Assembly (NCBI GenBank): GCA_032716605.1
Contig: JAVRFV010002311.1
Span: 3,949,215 to 4,013,214, forward strand
Direction of reading: 5' to 3'
Length of the DNA: 64,000 nt
Origin: Paralithodes platypus
Lineage: Eukaryota > Arthropoda > Malacostraca > Decapoda > Lithodidae
Below the pieces are notes generated by a model. The model was given only the letters and a program-made list of their open reading frames with translations, was not told where the DNA came from and searched no databases. The number at the start of each line of letters is the position of its first letter. Position 1 is the first letter of the stretch. A program made the position numbers and the translations under genes. Positions 51,944 through 63,093 of this stretch are shown one piece after another.

Positions 51944-53796
51944 GGCCGCGTCATACAGAACTCGAACGTCGCGCGACCTACCCCTGAACACGATGACTTG
52001 CATTTTTGAGGCGAATGCATCCGATATTGTCCCGATGTTGGTCAAAGAAGAACATCCCCCGATAATGCCCCGACATTCCCAGACTATGCCCCAAACAAGA
52101 CTCGAATGTAACTTGACACTCCCGACCGATTTACGTTAAAGACCCAAACATTAGAGGAATATAATCCGATGCATGCCAGAGCAAGACCCGATCAAAACTC
52201 GAATGTGCCAAGAATCAGCCGACAAATATTTAACGGTGTTTACACCCGAACCTAACTTGACCCGATACAAAAGATATTATGAGGAACACCAGAAGATCAC
52301 TGGCCGCATCTGCCCGACCATCAGAAGACCTTAACACGATACTAGAAGAATGTGTGACGAACTCCTGTACCTGCCCTATATAAACAGGGTGTGGTCGCAC
52401 ACATGCCAGTCACACATCATACATCACCACGGTAACATGGCGCTCCCGGAGCTCTACCCACCCACGGAGGAGGAGTTGGAGATGGCCATTTTTTATCAGG
52501 AGCTTGTTGTAGCCCACCTAAACCACATGCTACTCATCACCACCATCCTGAAGAACGAGCGTCAGCGCCATGTAAGACCCAGGACACCACGAAGCTGCAG
52601 CGTCAAACCTTGGATCGGCCAGAGAGCCACATACGGACACTACCACCAACTACTGAAGGAGCTAGTGGACACTGACAGGACCACCTACAAGTATTTTCTG
52701 CGTATGGACGAGGACCTATTCAATGACATTGTACGCCATCTGACACCCAGGATCAAGAAGGAGACAACAAATTGGAAGAAGCCCCTGGAACCAGGTTTGA
52801 GATTGGCCATGACACTACGATTTTTGGCCACAGGGGAGGCATACAAGAGCATGTCCTTAAACTTTCGTGTAGGTGCAAACACAATCTCCCTGGCAGTACG
52901 TGAGACATGCGAGGCTATAATCCAGGAGTATATGGAAGAGGTTATTGTGTGTCCATCAACACCCGAAGGTTGGAAACAGGTTGCCAAGGGTTTCGAAGAG
53001 AGGTGGAACTTCCGGCACACCATAGGGGCAATCGATGGCAAGCACATAGCCATACAACCTCCAGGAAACTGCGGCTCCCTCTACTACAACTACAAACATT
53101 ACCACTCCATTGTTCTCCTGGCAGTTGTTGATCACCTGGGCAAGTTTATGTACGTGGACGTGGGAGCGAACGGTTCCGCATCTGATGGTGGCATCTTCCA
53201 GGTGAGCGACATCCGGCAGGCCCTGGAGGACGGTGCCGCAGGCTTGCCGGAAGCAGAGCCATTTCCCGGAGAGGACCGTCCAGTGCCCTACTTCCTCGTT
53301 GCGGATGATGCATTCCCCATGAGGGAATGGTTACAGAAACCCTACCCTCACAGAGGACTGGAGGAAACCAAGAGAAACTACAACTACAGACTATCCCGGG
53401 CCAGGAGGCAGGTGGAGAATGCCTTCGGTATGCTGGCAAACCGCTTCAGGTGTCTACTCACAACCATGAACATTCACCCCAGCACCGTGGAGAAGGTAGT
53501 CATCGCCTCATGTATACTCCACAACCTCCTCATAGACAAACGGCAAATGCAACAAGGACAAGCATCTCGGCGTCAGGAGAACATGGAACAAGGTGACTGG
53601 ACCAGGGACCCCTTGGATGGACTACAACCACTGCAGCGGCAGAGGGGACCAGCTACTGCCAAACTACACCGGGACTACTTGGCAGAGTACTACAGCCGGC
53701 CAGAACAGCGCCTGCCCTGGCAGGTACCTCTAAACTGAACAGGTAAGTTGTCATTACAATTATTCCCCATAAATCAATGCCCTACCTAAATAATTT
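51944..53796 (+). mobile_element. Harbinger (PIF) DNA transposon, right end not resolved
   Basis: Left border at GTGTTA/AGGCCGCGTC (about 51943) where LINE E homology stops; TTA fits a 3-bp Harbinger target site. The subterminal motif ACTCGAAYGT is repeated at about 51960, 52100 and 52198. The transposase is complete. The right border was not found, because a DIRS left end appears at about 53797, so the Harbinger 3' end is presumably beyond that insertion or lost. Confidence 0.75.
52437..53738 (+). CDS. Harbinger transposase (HARBI1-like, DDE_Tnp_4)
   Basis: 433 codons from the ATG at 52437 (GTAACATGGCG); an upstream in-frame ATG at 52350 would add 29 residues. The N-terminal helical region (YFLRMDEDLFNDIVRHLTPR, LRFLATGEAYKSMSLNFRVG with HTH-like NTISLAV) precedes the DDE core: Asp200 (GAIDGKHIAI), Asp250 (NGSASDGGIF), Glu327 (ARRQVENAFGMLANRF), with conserved RLSRARR before the Glu and CILHNLLI after. 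The frame is intact. It may act with a Myb-like partner protein in complete Harbinger elements; none is seen here. Confidence 0.94.
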   Translation: MALPELYPPTEEELEMAIFYQELVVAHLNHMLLITTILKNERQRHVRPRTPRSCSVKPWIGQRATYGHYHQLLKELVDTDRTTYKYFLRMDEDLFNDIVRHLTPRIKKETTNWKKPLEPGLRLAMTLRFLATGEAYKSMSLNFRVGANTISLAVRETCEAIIQEYMEEVIVCPSTPEGWKQVAKGFEERWNFRHTIGAIDGKHIAIQPPGNCGSLYYNYKHYHSIVLLAVVDHLGKFMYVDVGANGSASDGGIFQVSDIRQALEDGAAGLPEAEPFPGEDRPVPYFLVADDAFPMREWLQKPYPHRGLEETKRNYNYRLSRARRQVENAFGMLANRFRCLLTTMNIHPSTVEKVVIASCILHNLLIDKRQMQQGQASRRQENMEQGDWTRDPLDGLQPLQRQRGPATAKLHRDYLAEYYSRPEQRLPWQVPLN

Positions 53797-54030
53797 ATTT
53801 GTTAGTAGTCTTGGCAAATCCAACGTCAAGGCTATTAACCTAATTGCAATGACGACTTGTCTATTTTGACTGCTATGTCGTCATTCCAACCGCGGTTAAA
53901 AAGAAAACGTCTAGAGTCTACTCCTTATCTTGCTCTAGGAGACGTTGTACATTAACCAAAACTACCACCGAAGGTGAAAAAAGCATAGAAGAGAAGAAAA
54001 AGGGGTTTACCTTAGTTACCGCTTAAGGCC
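53797..54030 (+). repeat. Left inverted repeat of DIRS copy 2
   Basis: Diverged from DIRS-1 but alignable by eye. It contains an inverted pair AATGACGAC (53848) and GTCGTCATT (53876) and the palindrome AACCGCGGTT (53889). The right partner is not in the window. Confidence 0.55.
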
Positions 54031-55069
54031 CATCCTGTGTTCCGTCATGTGCAGATCCCTGTCGAACGTGCGCATGAGCGACCCTCTCTTGTCATCATTT
54101 TTTCACGCGCTCCATTGAATGCAGTCGCTTTTGTTGTGCTCCTTTAATTCACCCTGTTTAGGTTCGTTTCGGCTTATCTGGCCTTCTTTTTTGTTAGACA
54201 GATGTTACGTGATCTAGGGCACACGTAAATGGGCTCCTCAGTGTGTTTAATGGAGACGCGTGTGGAAATAGCTACCGAAGGTACGGGGGCGCCTCGCGTT
54301 CCTCGTGTGTGTTTTTCATTCCTTTCTCTTTTCATATTCTTTTTTCCTGTTAGTCTGGGCATAGTTTAGCTTTTAGCTTATTTTAGCCTAGCTTGTTTCT
54401 CATTCAGGAATTGCTATGCCCCTATGAGTTTTCATATTTTCATAGCCTAGGTGTACAGTTGGTTCACGATCTGAGATTTCGTGGTGGCGGTGCTGTTTGT
54501 AGGGTTTGTGTCGGCCGCATTATTAGCGTTATTCCCGAGTCCCCCCTTTCGAGCCTTCACTGTGTCTCAAGGGCCTGGGCGCTTGGTGGTTCGTGATATC
54601 CTGGGGTACCCCACGGGGGCCCCTCCCTCACACCACAGGGTTTTTCGCCCCTGACACATTCTCTCCTCACGGCTAGGCCACCCTTTTTCTCGCCAGTTTC
54701 ATTTACTGGTTTTTGTGTTCCCTTACTGTTTTCACCTCCATCCTTTCATACCCTTTTGCCCAATCCTGGGGTACCCTACGGGGGCCCCTGTTTGTGCCAA
54801 ACCACCCTTCCTGCCACTTCTCCTCATGGGCTTTGCTCTATCTCTGTGGGTTGGGTGGTTCCTAGGGGATGTGCCTCCTCTCCCCTGGTGTGTCTTCCTT
54901 GCCTCTCCCTTGACCGGTTGAGTCAGGATATTATCAAGGAAGACACTGCTCAGCTTGATGGCCATCGTCGCTTGGAGTTCATAAGGAGATGACGCTTTTT
55001 TCTGGGCCTCTTTTGGTATTTCCTAGACGCTCCTCTCGCTTTTTCGGCGCCGGACCATCTCGGCCGGTC

Positions 55070-55214
55070 CCGCAAATTTGCGGGGTGCTCGATTCGGTCC
55101 TCTGGGACATTTCGGTTCCCCGCAAATTTGCGGAGATCGTTGGGGGGGTCCCGCGAAATTTGCAGGAGGGTGGTGTCGGTACGGTTATGCCTCCATTGGC
55201 CCGCAAATTTGCGG
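55070..55214 (+). promoter_or_regulatory. Four CCGCAAATTTGCGG palindromes
   Basis: Perfect 14-bp palindrome at 55070-55083, 55120-55133 and 55201-55214, imperfect at 55151-55166 (CCGCGAAATTTGCAGG). Spacing is 50, 31 and 50 bp. It lies upstream of the ORF1 region of DIRS copy 2. Likely a protein-binding array; inferred. Confidence 0.65.
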
Positions 55215-55346
55215 TAATAGTTGGCTTTCACTATTGACTTTTGTTATGTCATCTTGTTGCCTGATACTATATTGGTGTATGCACTTTACTGGTGTTCTAG
55301 GCCCTGCATGTAAGATGTTGAGTGGTGGTTAACACTTTCTCCATCT

Positions 55347-57334
55347 TTGCAGGTTCTGCTAGTGCTCTTCCGCCTCGGCCGCCCTCCTCACCTACCTCTG
55401 TGCTCCCAGTTTAGGGTGAGTACGGATACCTGTTTGCATGTGTGTTCCTGTTTCCCCATGCTCCTTCCCTGGTTCTTCTTGGACATTCTCTCCACTTACT
55501 CCTTCGACGTGCTGATTATGGTGTGTGTTCTTCTAGTGCAGGTAGGCTGCCTTGCTTTCGCCTTGGTTGTCGCTCCCCGTGCTTGGAGAGCCACAAGTCC
55601 TGCTTGCGCCACTCGCTCTGTGTGTCCTCTACGGCCTACCTCCCTGCTCTGTGTGGCACGTGTCTGGCCCTGGTGGTTGTGCTGCTCCATGGCCCTGGTT
55701 CCTCGGCGGCGGCTGTGGCCTCCTGCTTCCCTTCCGTCGGTGTGGACGATGGTCTCCCGCCACATTAGGACTGTGGGCCACCGTTCCCCGGCCTTTGTTG
55801 GCGACCGGATCCGCGTCGCCCTGGGTATCCCTGACCCGACTGAAGGCCATTTACCTGGCCCTCTCCCTGCTCGGGCCCTCTCCCTGCTCGGGCCCTCTCC
55901 CTGCTCGGGCCCTCTCCCTGCCCGGGCCCTCTCCCCTGGGTCCCGCAGCCGGTCGTCCCATCGTCGGGGGGTTCCCCGGCTCCGTCCACGCTCTCGCTCG
56001 CCTCGTCGTCCTCCTGATCGCCTTGACGACGCCCATCGCCCTCGTCATGGCTCTCGCCCTGAGGCCGGGGTTAGCGGCTCTGCCCCTGTGCGCCCTCCCC
56101 TGGCCTCTACGGATAGGGGCTCTACTCCCTTCCGCCCGCTTCCCCAGCCCAGACGACTTCCTCTTACGTTGTCCTCTCCGCGCGCGGTTGTTCATGCTGT
56201 AGCTGGCCCTCTGCTCCCTCCTCCTACACTGTCCAGGAGGGTCCGCCTGGATGTCGTTGCTTCTCCTACTTCACCTGCTTCAGTGCCTATTCTTCCTTCA
56301 CGGTCTCGTCCCACGGTGGTGGTCCCTCCCTCCTCCGCCTCGGTGTCGGGCCGCCCTGTTATCTCAGCCCCGGGGATCCTTGCTCTGTTTCCCCCCGCGG
56401 CTCCTGGCCTCCTTTCACCCGGCCAGCCTTCCCACTCCCTTCGTCCTGCTCCTCCTCATTCTTCTCTTCCTGACCTTCACTTACCGTCTCGCCAGGGGGG
56501 TACCCCTCCTCTTGCCTCGGTGGGGTTTCGCGAGGTTTCGGGGTCCCCTTTCTCAGGAGCTGATGTGTCGCTGGAAGAGGGGAATGGTGCTGTTTCCCCC
56601 TCGGCCGTTCGTGATCGGGGACGAGTCCCTCAACGGCGACCCAACCGTCGTCGCTCGCCTTCCTTGGGCCGCGACGCTGCTGGTTCGTGTTGTGGGTCTC
56701 GCTCCCGCTCACGCTCGCCCCTGCGGGCCGACCAATCTGGGGGGGGAGGGTAGCCTCTCTCGGATCAATTGTCGGCTATGCCCTAGGGCTGGGTTGTGTC
56801 ACGCTTCGACGGGCGCTTGGAGTCGATGGAAGACTCCCTCTTCTCGCCCTTCTTGGCGGTGCCTCACCCTCAGCACCTCACCCTACCTACCCCTGCTATG
56901 GTCCCCCTCCCTTCTGCAGGCCTACGCTCTGGTCAGACTTCAGCCGCCCTGACATCCTTCCGGCTGTTCAGTCCCTGGCTGTGTTGACGGGTCTGTCCTC
57001 CTATGGGACAGGTTTGTGCGACGCCGGTACGCCTGGCTTAGCCATCATGCTCGGTCACCCTCTCCCATTGGAGGCCTGGTTTGCTGAGGCCTTCGACTTC
57101 ACACACCGATCCGTCGACGGCTCTCCTTCCGTCCCTCCCCCGGAGTCGTCCCTGATTTTGCCTCCTCTTGTGTCTGTCGGCGGGTTGGACGGCGCGTTCT
57201 GGTCCTGGATGAGCGCGCCCGTTCTTGAACTTTGTTCTATTGCTACCCCGTTCTTCTCTCACCCGGATCAGCCCTCTGTCGCCAAGGTTTTTCCCTTGCG
57301 ACGGAGGGTGACGGACTTATTGTCTTGTCTTTAG
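55347..57334 (+). CDS. DIRS copy 2 gag-like ORF1
   Basis: Two overlapping frames (55347-56753 and 56687-57334). The first has a long Arg/Ser/Pro-rich region (SRSRSSHRRGVPRLRPRSRS and a C-terminal SRSRSRSPLR, about residues 190-465) resembling nucleic-acid-binding tails. The second contains DGRLESMEDS-type coding in one frame near 56800-56840 and a helical domain to 57334. No zinc knuckle seen. Four tandem CTCGGGCCCTCTCCCTGC units lie at 55868-55935. The DIRS gag assignment is mostly positional, and frame changes suggest decay or sequencing error. Confidence 0.45.
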
Positions 57335-58239
57335 GTTCCCTCCAGACGTCTGTTCACCACCTGCGGCTTTTCGAGGCGTCTGCGCCAGGCGATCTTCGCG
57401 AGGGTTTGGACCGCGTTCAGCGGGTCCACCTTCGGCTCGCGGTGACTTTGGTTCCCGGGCTGAAGGCGGTTTTGTGCGCGGCAACTCGGCACCGCACGAC
57501 GGTACGGTCTTCGTTCTGCCGGCCGGCCCCCTTGGTTATTCGTCAGGGTTTGTTGTACTCTGCGCTATATACGTCGGGTTTTTTTTTACGCAGGATGCTT
57601 GGGAATGCTCCGCTTCTCTGTCGGCGGCCCCTGCTTCCGCCACACGACGCCGTGCTGTGTCGTTACGGACCCTGCTTACGTCACGCACCGACGCGCTGTG
57701 CCGCGCGCGGGGTCTTCTCAGTCCCGTCCTTCTGCCGGTCCTCTTCGGGGTGCTGCTGCAAGTGCTGCCGCCTTGCACGGGCGCAGGACTGGGACGTTGC
57801 TGGCCAGTGCTTCGGTTCCGCCTCGCACTTCTGTTCTTGCCCCTTTCATCCCCTCTGTGTCGGGGCTGGCCGGCCTTCCACTTCCGGCCGCCTTTCAAAG
57901 GGGTCAGCCCCGCGCCGGCCTGGGGTTGGGGTGGCCCGCCCTTTTCGACGAGGTTGGGGGGGCGGGGGTAGAGGAGGTCAACGTGGCGCTCATGCCCGCA
58001 CGCCCCCTACCGGGTGCCTCCACGTCAACACAATGTGTAGTTCTCTGGGTCGGCCTCCTTGTTCTCCTTCTCGCCTGGGCGTACCGGGTCGCTCCCCTCC
58101 TCTCGGGTGCTCCCTCGGGTTGTTTTCGCCCTTGCGCCCCTCGGTAGCCGCGAGGGACGTTGGGGGCGGCGGGTTGCGCGGAGGGGTCTCACCTGGAGGT
58201 GGACGTCCAGACCCCCACTCCGCTCTTGTCACCGACAAC
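57335..58239 (+). pseudogene. Continuation of DIRS copy 2 ORF1 to the gap
   Basis: An open frame from 57232 to the gap, with helical HLRLAVTLVPGLKAVLCAAT then Arg/Cys-rich and Gly-rich sequence. RT should follow but lies in or beyond the gap. Confidence 0.4.
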
Positions 58240-58339
58240 NNNNNNNNNNNNNNNNNNNNNNNNNNNNNNNNNNNNNNNNNNNNNNNNNNNNNNNNNNNNN
58301 NNNNNNNNNNNNNNNNNNNNNNNNNNNNNNNNNNNNNNN
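58240..58339. other. Assembly gap (100 N)
   Basis: Exactly 100 N. Frames shown across it are meaningless. The round length suggests a gap of unknown true size. Confidence 0.99.
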
Positions 58340-58856
58340 TACATAATTTATTAGGGAAAGTGAGCTCTATGGAATCCTTATAATATACAGTACACACATA
58401 GATTCCACTGTGGTTGAATAGTTTGATAGTTAACTATAGTTATGATGTAAATACTACCGCAACTATGAATCTTGTTTCCGAGACCTAGTACTGTATATTA
58501 ATCTAAGCAAACAACCTAACCTAACCTAACCCTAGAGTCACAGAGTGCCCTAGACCCAGTACGTGGGATACAACACTAGCCCTTGAAAGTTGCATGCCAG
58601 CTACTGTGGGTTCATATATTAGACATACAGTAACATCTTTGTAGAACATAACACTTTACCGTAGCGAGTGTACTCCATTTCGAACACGGCCGTAGCAGGA
58701 TTGCGGGACTGAGTTTGTTTACGCACGGGACTATTTATATCGACAAAATCGAGTTACAAAACTTATCAAAACTATTCTACCACAACGGAATCTATGTGAG
58801 TATATTATAAGGATTCCATAGAGCTTCACTTTCTCTAATAAATTACCGGTATGTAT
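58340..58856. mobile_element. MITE with about 100-bp inverted repeats
   Basis: The left arm TAATTTATTAGGGAAAGTGA (58344) and right arm (58750-58856) are inverted copies, including the block GCTCTATGGAATCCTTATAA. The middle contains (CCTAA)3-4 at 58511. A related terminus (CAATTTATTAGGGAAAATAG) lies at 60628. The left border is next to the gap and may be incomplete. Confidence 0.75.
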
Positions 58857-58971
58857 AATAACGCTGCGAGTCTATTCGCGATAATTATCTTGGTTTTTGT
58901 GACAGATTTGTTAAGGGTTCGTTATGGACTAGGCTACAGTTTTAACTTGTGATGTTAGATTAGGTATAGGT

Positions 58972-59353
58972 CTATAATTGCACCTATACGAGCTAAACAA
59001 ATGATTATTATATTTAACAGGAAGGTATGATGAGGTAAGTGATGTGCAGATGTGGTATAGGTGGCAATATGCGGAAATGGATTATAAGCCCCCCCCCCCC
59101 CTCCCCCTTACGTTAGGCTAGGTTAGGTTAGGTAAGGTTGTTAGGTTAGGTTAATGTCTCTCTAAAACAATGTAAAATCCGTGTCACATCTAGATTGATA
59201 GACTTTTGTCAGAGGGGGCGGAATGCCCTTATATATATACCGGTAATCCATTTCCGCATATTGCCACCTATACCACATCACTTACCTCGTCGTACCTTCC
59301 TGTTAAATACAATAATATATATTTTAGCTCGTATACAGTAGGTGCAATTATAG
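58972..59353. mobile_element. Foldback MITE with telomere-like centre
   Basis: Inverted arms 58972-59080 and 59240-59353 share AACAGGAAGGTA, GAGGTAAGTGATGTG and GGCAATATGCGGAAATGGAT. The centre has a C-run (59089-59102) and GTTAGG repeats (59115-59152). No coding. Confidence 0.8.
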
Positions 59354-59362
59354 AAATTTACC

Positions 59363-59475
59363 TTAGATTATACTGCATTGTTTGTTGAAAAATGATTGCA
59401 CTATGTATATAGGACCTATTATATACATAGTGCAATCATTTTTCAACAAACAATGCAGTACCGGGTATAATCTAA
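59363..59475. repeat. Near-perfect hairpin with 48-bp stem
   Basis: Left arm from TTAGATTATACTGCATTG to CACTATGTATATA, short loop about GGACCTATTA, right arm the reverse complement, differing by an inserted CCGGTA-like hexamer near the outer end. It is directly next to the foldback MITE. Confidence 0.88.
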
Positions 59476-59594
59476 TATCACAAGTCGTAAAGGCGTATAG
59501 GCTAGAGCAAGAACGGCGACCTCGCCAAATCATAGTTTCGAGACGAGTTAAAAGAAAAATAAATAGAAACATCTGTAACTCCGCTATTTAGCAA

Positions 59595-60151
59595 CCAATT
59601 TCTTTGTTGTTGTTGTTGTTGTTGTTGTTGTTCCCCAAGCTGCCTGGCCGAACAGCCCCAAGGCCCCGAGCAAGGCCAAGGCCACAACCAAGCGCCCCCA
59701 CAGAACCCTCCCCGCCTACCACAATAAAGCCTGGGTGATCGAAGCCACTCCATGGCGGGGAGCTGAGGAGGGTGCGGAAACGCCCGGGAAACCAAAGCCC
59801 CACCCAGGGCCCTGTGCCCCTCAGCAATTATGAAGAGAAAGTTGAGGGGCAAAGGAAACATGTGACGCTTTGGCTTCCAATCTTGGTAGATTGGGAGGTC
59901 AATCCACGGAAAAGACGCAGTCACTTGAGATCTAGGAAATACATAAGCAAAAGGAACAGTCGGAGCAAGCTATGGGTATGGCAGAGATCGCTCAGTTCTC
60001 ACTCTGATAGACCAGCCCATCACCATATGACTAGAACCCAATCCTCTTAGCATCAGCTAGGAAAGGCCCTAGAAAGCCGCCTTTGGCGGGGGGATAGCTC
60101 CCCTATTTCAACCCCTTTCGGGGTTGGGCACCCGCCCCCAATTTCTTTGTT
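59595..60151 (-). mobile_element. Retroposon (SINE-like) with (AAC)n tail and 14-bp target duplication
   Basis: CCAATTTCTTTGTT occurs at 59595-59608 and 60138-60151. Between them is a GC-rich body with a (TTG)n tract (59606-59631) on the left, which on the minus strand is a 3' (CAA)n tail. Tail next to duplication fits LINE-mobilised retroposition. The head (60137 downward) has no clear tRNA boxes. The 140-codon minus frame across it is not a gene. Confidence 0.75.
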
Positions 60152-61128
60152 TTGGGGCTTAATGGAAGGGTTAGAGAAAGACAATTAATCGAATATGTAT
60201 AGATGAGTGGGCTAGCATGCCATTTAACATAATTAACCCCATCTGTACTGGAGACATCCTTTTCATTATTTTCTGGCAACTAGGCCTAATAGACGATTTT
60301 ATTCAACTTAGGAAGGATGTCTACCAATTAAGAGGCTACAACTATTCCAATTATTCCTTTTAACTTCCATATATCCTTCCTAAGCTTGATAAAATAGTCT
60401 ACATGAAGCCAGAATTAGATTGAACTGTTTGAAGAGACGTCACCGGTAAAGAAAGGGTTAACAAATTAAATGTGGCATGAGACTGATGTTTGGGAAGGAG
60501 ATTGAGGAAATTAAAGAATATTGTGAGTTCATTGGTAGGCCTATATCGGTAGGCTAGCTGAATGATAAAAATAATTAGGCCTATGATAATAGTCAAGGAC
60601 ACTAGCCTACATCCGCCTTATTAGAAACAATTTATTAGGGAAAATAGCGACCAATAGAATCGCCATATTTTTCTCATTATAGGCCTAGGGCTAGGCCTAG
60701 TCCACATGGAGGATTTTCATTATCGATAACTTGAAAAAACCCGATTTCAAAGAAAAATAGGCCTAGGCTACACCAAAAATATGGGTACATATTTACTTTT
60801 ACACCGGGGACGATTTTTACAAGTATTTTTTAGTTTTTGTCCTTGTTTTGGGTTTTTTTAGTGGTGTTGTTTTATGAACCCCATCGGAAAATGCAAAACA
60901 AGTTTTATCCATCAATCTTAAGACACGGCCCCCGATAGTGGGGAGGGCTATGAAGATCAGGGAAATTGCGGGGTAAGAGGCGTAAATAAAGGGGTAATAT
61001 TGGAAGAATCCATGAAATCCGAACCAAGTTTTGTCATTAACCTAACCAAATAACCTAACCTAACCTAACCTAGTATTATGGGTGGGGGCTGCTGCCCCCT
61101 GGCCCCACACCCACGCTAAATCCATGAA
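60152..61128. other. Non-coding stretch with inverted repeats
   Basis: No gene. An inverted pair, TTATTCAACTTAGGAAGGATG (60300) and CATATATCCTTCCTAAGCTTG (60368), suggests a small MITE. CAATTTATTAGGG at 60628 resembles the MITE end at 58344. (CCTAA)n at 61040-61065. Confidence 0.5.
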
Positions 61129-62057
61129 ATAAGAACATAAGAACATAAGAAAATGGGAGTCTGCAGAAAGCCGATTGGCCTAAGCAAGGCAGATCCCTGT
61201 CCCACACAACCCCAATTACAAAGCCCAATTATAGGCTCAACACTCTAATACCCTGAGGATCATCTTACCAAACCGGTTAGAGATTAACGCAGGATTACGG
61301 GGGTCTGCAGAGCGCTGATTGGCCCAACCCGGCTGATCCCCCTTCACACCCAACCCTTCTCGTCCATATGCTTATCCAATTTTTTCTTAAAGCTCCCTAT
61401 CGTTCTTGATCCCACTATATCACTTGGTAGCCTATTCCACCCATCTACAAACTCTGTTACCAAACCAATATTTGCCTATATCTTTTCTGAAACGAAATTT
61501 ATCTAATTTGAAACCATTGGTACGAGTTCTTTCGCTATCACTGAGCTTTAGTACATTTGTCATGTCCCCTTTGTTAATCCCACTAACCCACTTGAACACC
61601 TCTATCATATCCCCTCTAACTCTGCGTCTCTCTAACGAATGTAAACCTAATTTCTTCAACCTTTCTTCATACGGAAAATTTCTAATATTATGGATCATTT
61701 TTGTCATTCTACGCTGAATTCTCTCCAATGAATCTATGTCCATTCTGTAATAAGGACACCAAAATTGGACAGCATAATCCATATGGGGTCTCACTAATGA
61801 CAAGTAAAGTTTTAAGATAACTTCAGCAGTTCTGTTACTCACACTCCTAGAGATGAACCCGAGAATCCTGTTTGCCTTATTACGAACGCTTATACACTGT
61901 TTTCTAGGCTTCAAATCATTGCTAACAAACACACCTAGATCTTTCTCGCAGTCTGAATTTTCTAATTCTAAATTAGCTAGTTTATATTTAACATTTGTTT
62001 GCATCTTCCCTATCTTTAATACCTTGCATTTGTCAATGTTAAACTTCATCTGCCAAT

Positions 62058-62972
62058 TTACTGACCATTCATGTAAGTATCTAGATCCCTTTGGAGGCAT
62101 TCTATATCGCTATCTGAATCAATTGATCTCCCCATTTTAGTATCGTCTGCGAATTTACTTATCCTACTAGTTATACCTAAATCTAGGTCATTTATGTATA
62201 TAAGAAACAACAGGGGACCTAATACCGATCCCTGGGGGACACCACTTTTGACTGCTCCCCACTCTGACTTGGTACCATTTATGCTGACTCTCTGTTTCCT
62301 ACCAATTAGCCATGACCTAATCCATCCCAACAACGACCCTCCTATTCCATGTGCCTCAACCTTTCTCATCAATCTCTCATGAGGGACTCTGTCGAAAGCT
62401 TTACTGAAATCTAAATATATAATATCATATGACTTGTCACTATCTACTGCTTCATATACCTCTGAGAAAAAGCTAAGCAAATTAGTAAGGCACGAACGTC
62501 CCTGAGTGAATCCATGCTGAGAAGAATTTATTAAGTTAAATTTTACTAAGTGGCTTCTAATTTTCCTAGCAATAATAGACTCTAGCAACTTTCCTATGAT
62601 TGATGTGAGACTAATGGGACGGTAATTGGATGCTATCGATTTATCACCTTTTTTGAAGATCGGAACTACATTTGCAAGCTTCCAAGCTTCTGGAACTAAA
62701 CCTGTTTCTAATGACTTGTTAAATATAAATGCTAATGGACTACTTAACTCATCTCTGCATTCTTTTAATACTCTAGCATATACCTCGTCAGGACCAGGCG
62801 ATTTTTGAGGTTTCAGTCTGTCAATTTCCTTAAGCACATCATTTCTACTTATACTAACTGTACTTAACATATTTTCTATACTATCACTATATACCATATT
62901 GACTTCTGGAATCTGTGCCAAATTTTCATTAGTGAAAACGGAAAGAAACTGACTATTTAATGTACTGCACAT
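62058..62972 (-). pseudogene. LINE B copy 2 reverse transcriptase, main frame
   Basis: 304 codons holding the finger and palm motifs, including catalytic FADD near 62150. The frame ends at 62058 because of a 2-base loss in the TACATGAATGGTCA region compared with copy 1 (30895). The C-terminal part resumes in another frame. Confidence 0.9.
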
Positions 62973-63093
62973 TTCTAAATCATTTTCTGTTATTTCTCCT
63001 ATTGAAGTTTTTAGGGGGCCTATTACATCTCTAACTTTAGATTTATATAGTTGGTAAAAAGCTTTAGGGTTATTTTTTGAGTCACTGGCTATC

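Larger units (their letters stand above)
53797..58239 (+). mobile_element. DIRS-type element, copy 2 (5' half, runs into gap)
   Basis: The left end ATTTGTTAGTAGTCTTGG (53797) and the following 220 bp are diverged homologues of the DIRS-1 left repeat (compare CGTCTAGAGTCTACTCCTTA at 53910 with CATCTAGAGTAGCACCTTAC at 4597). The leader segment TAGACAGATGTTACGTGATC (54193) matches DIRS-1 4911. The long GC-rich plus-strand frames are gag-like. The element continues into the N gap, and nothing DIRS-like is seen after it. Confidence 0.65.

Noticed and set aside
55347..58239. Long plus-strand open frames and their long antisense frames as novel host genes
   Set aside because: GC-rich sequence gives long frames on both strands. 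Position after a DIRS-like left repeat and Arg/Ser-rich content make a DIRS ORF1 the simpler reading.
58240..58339. Frames containing runs of X
   Set aside because: Assembly gap.
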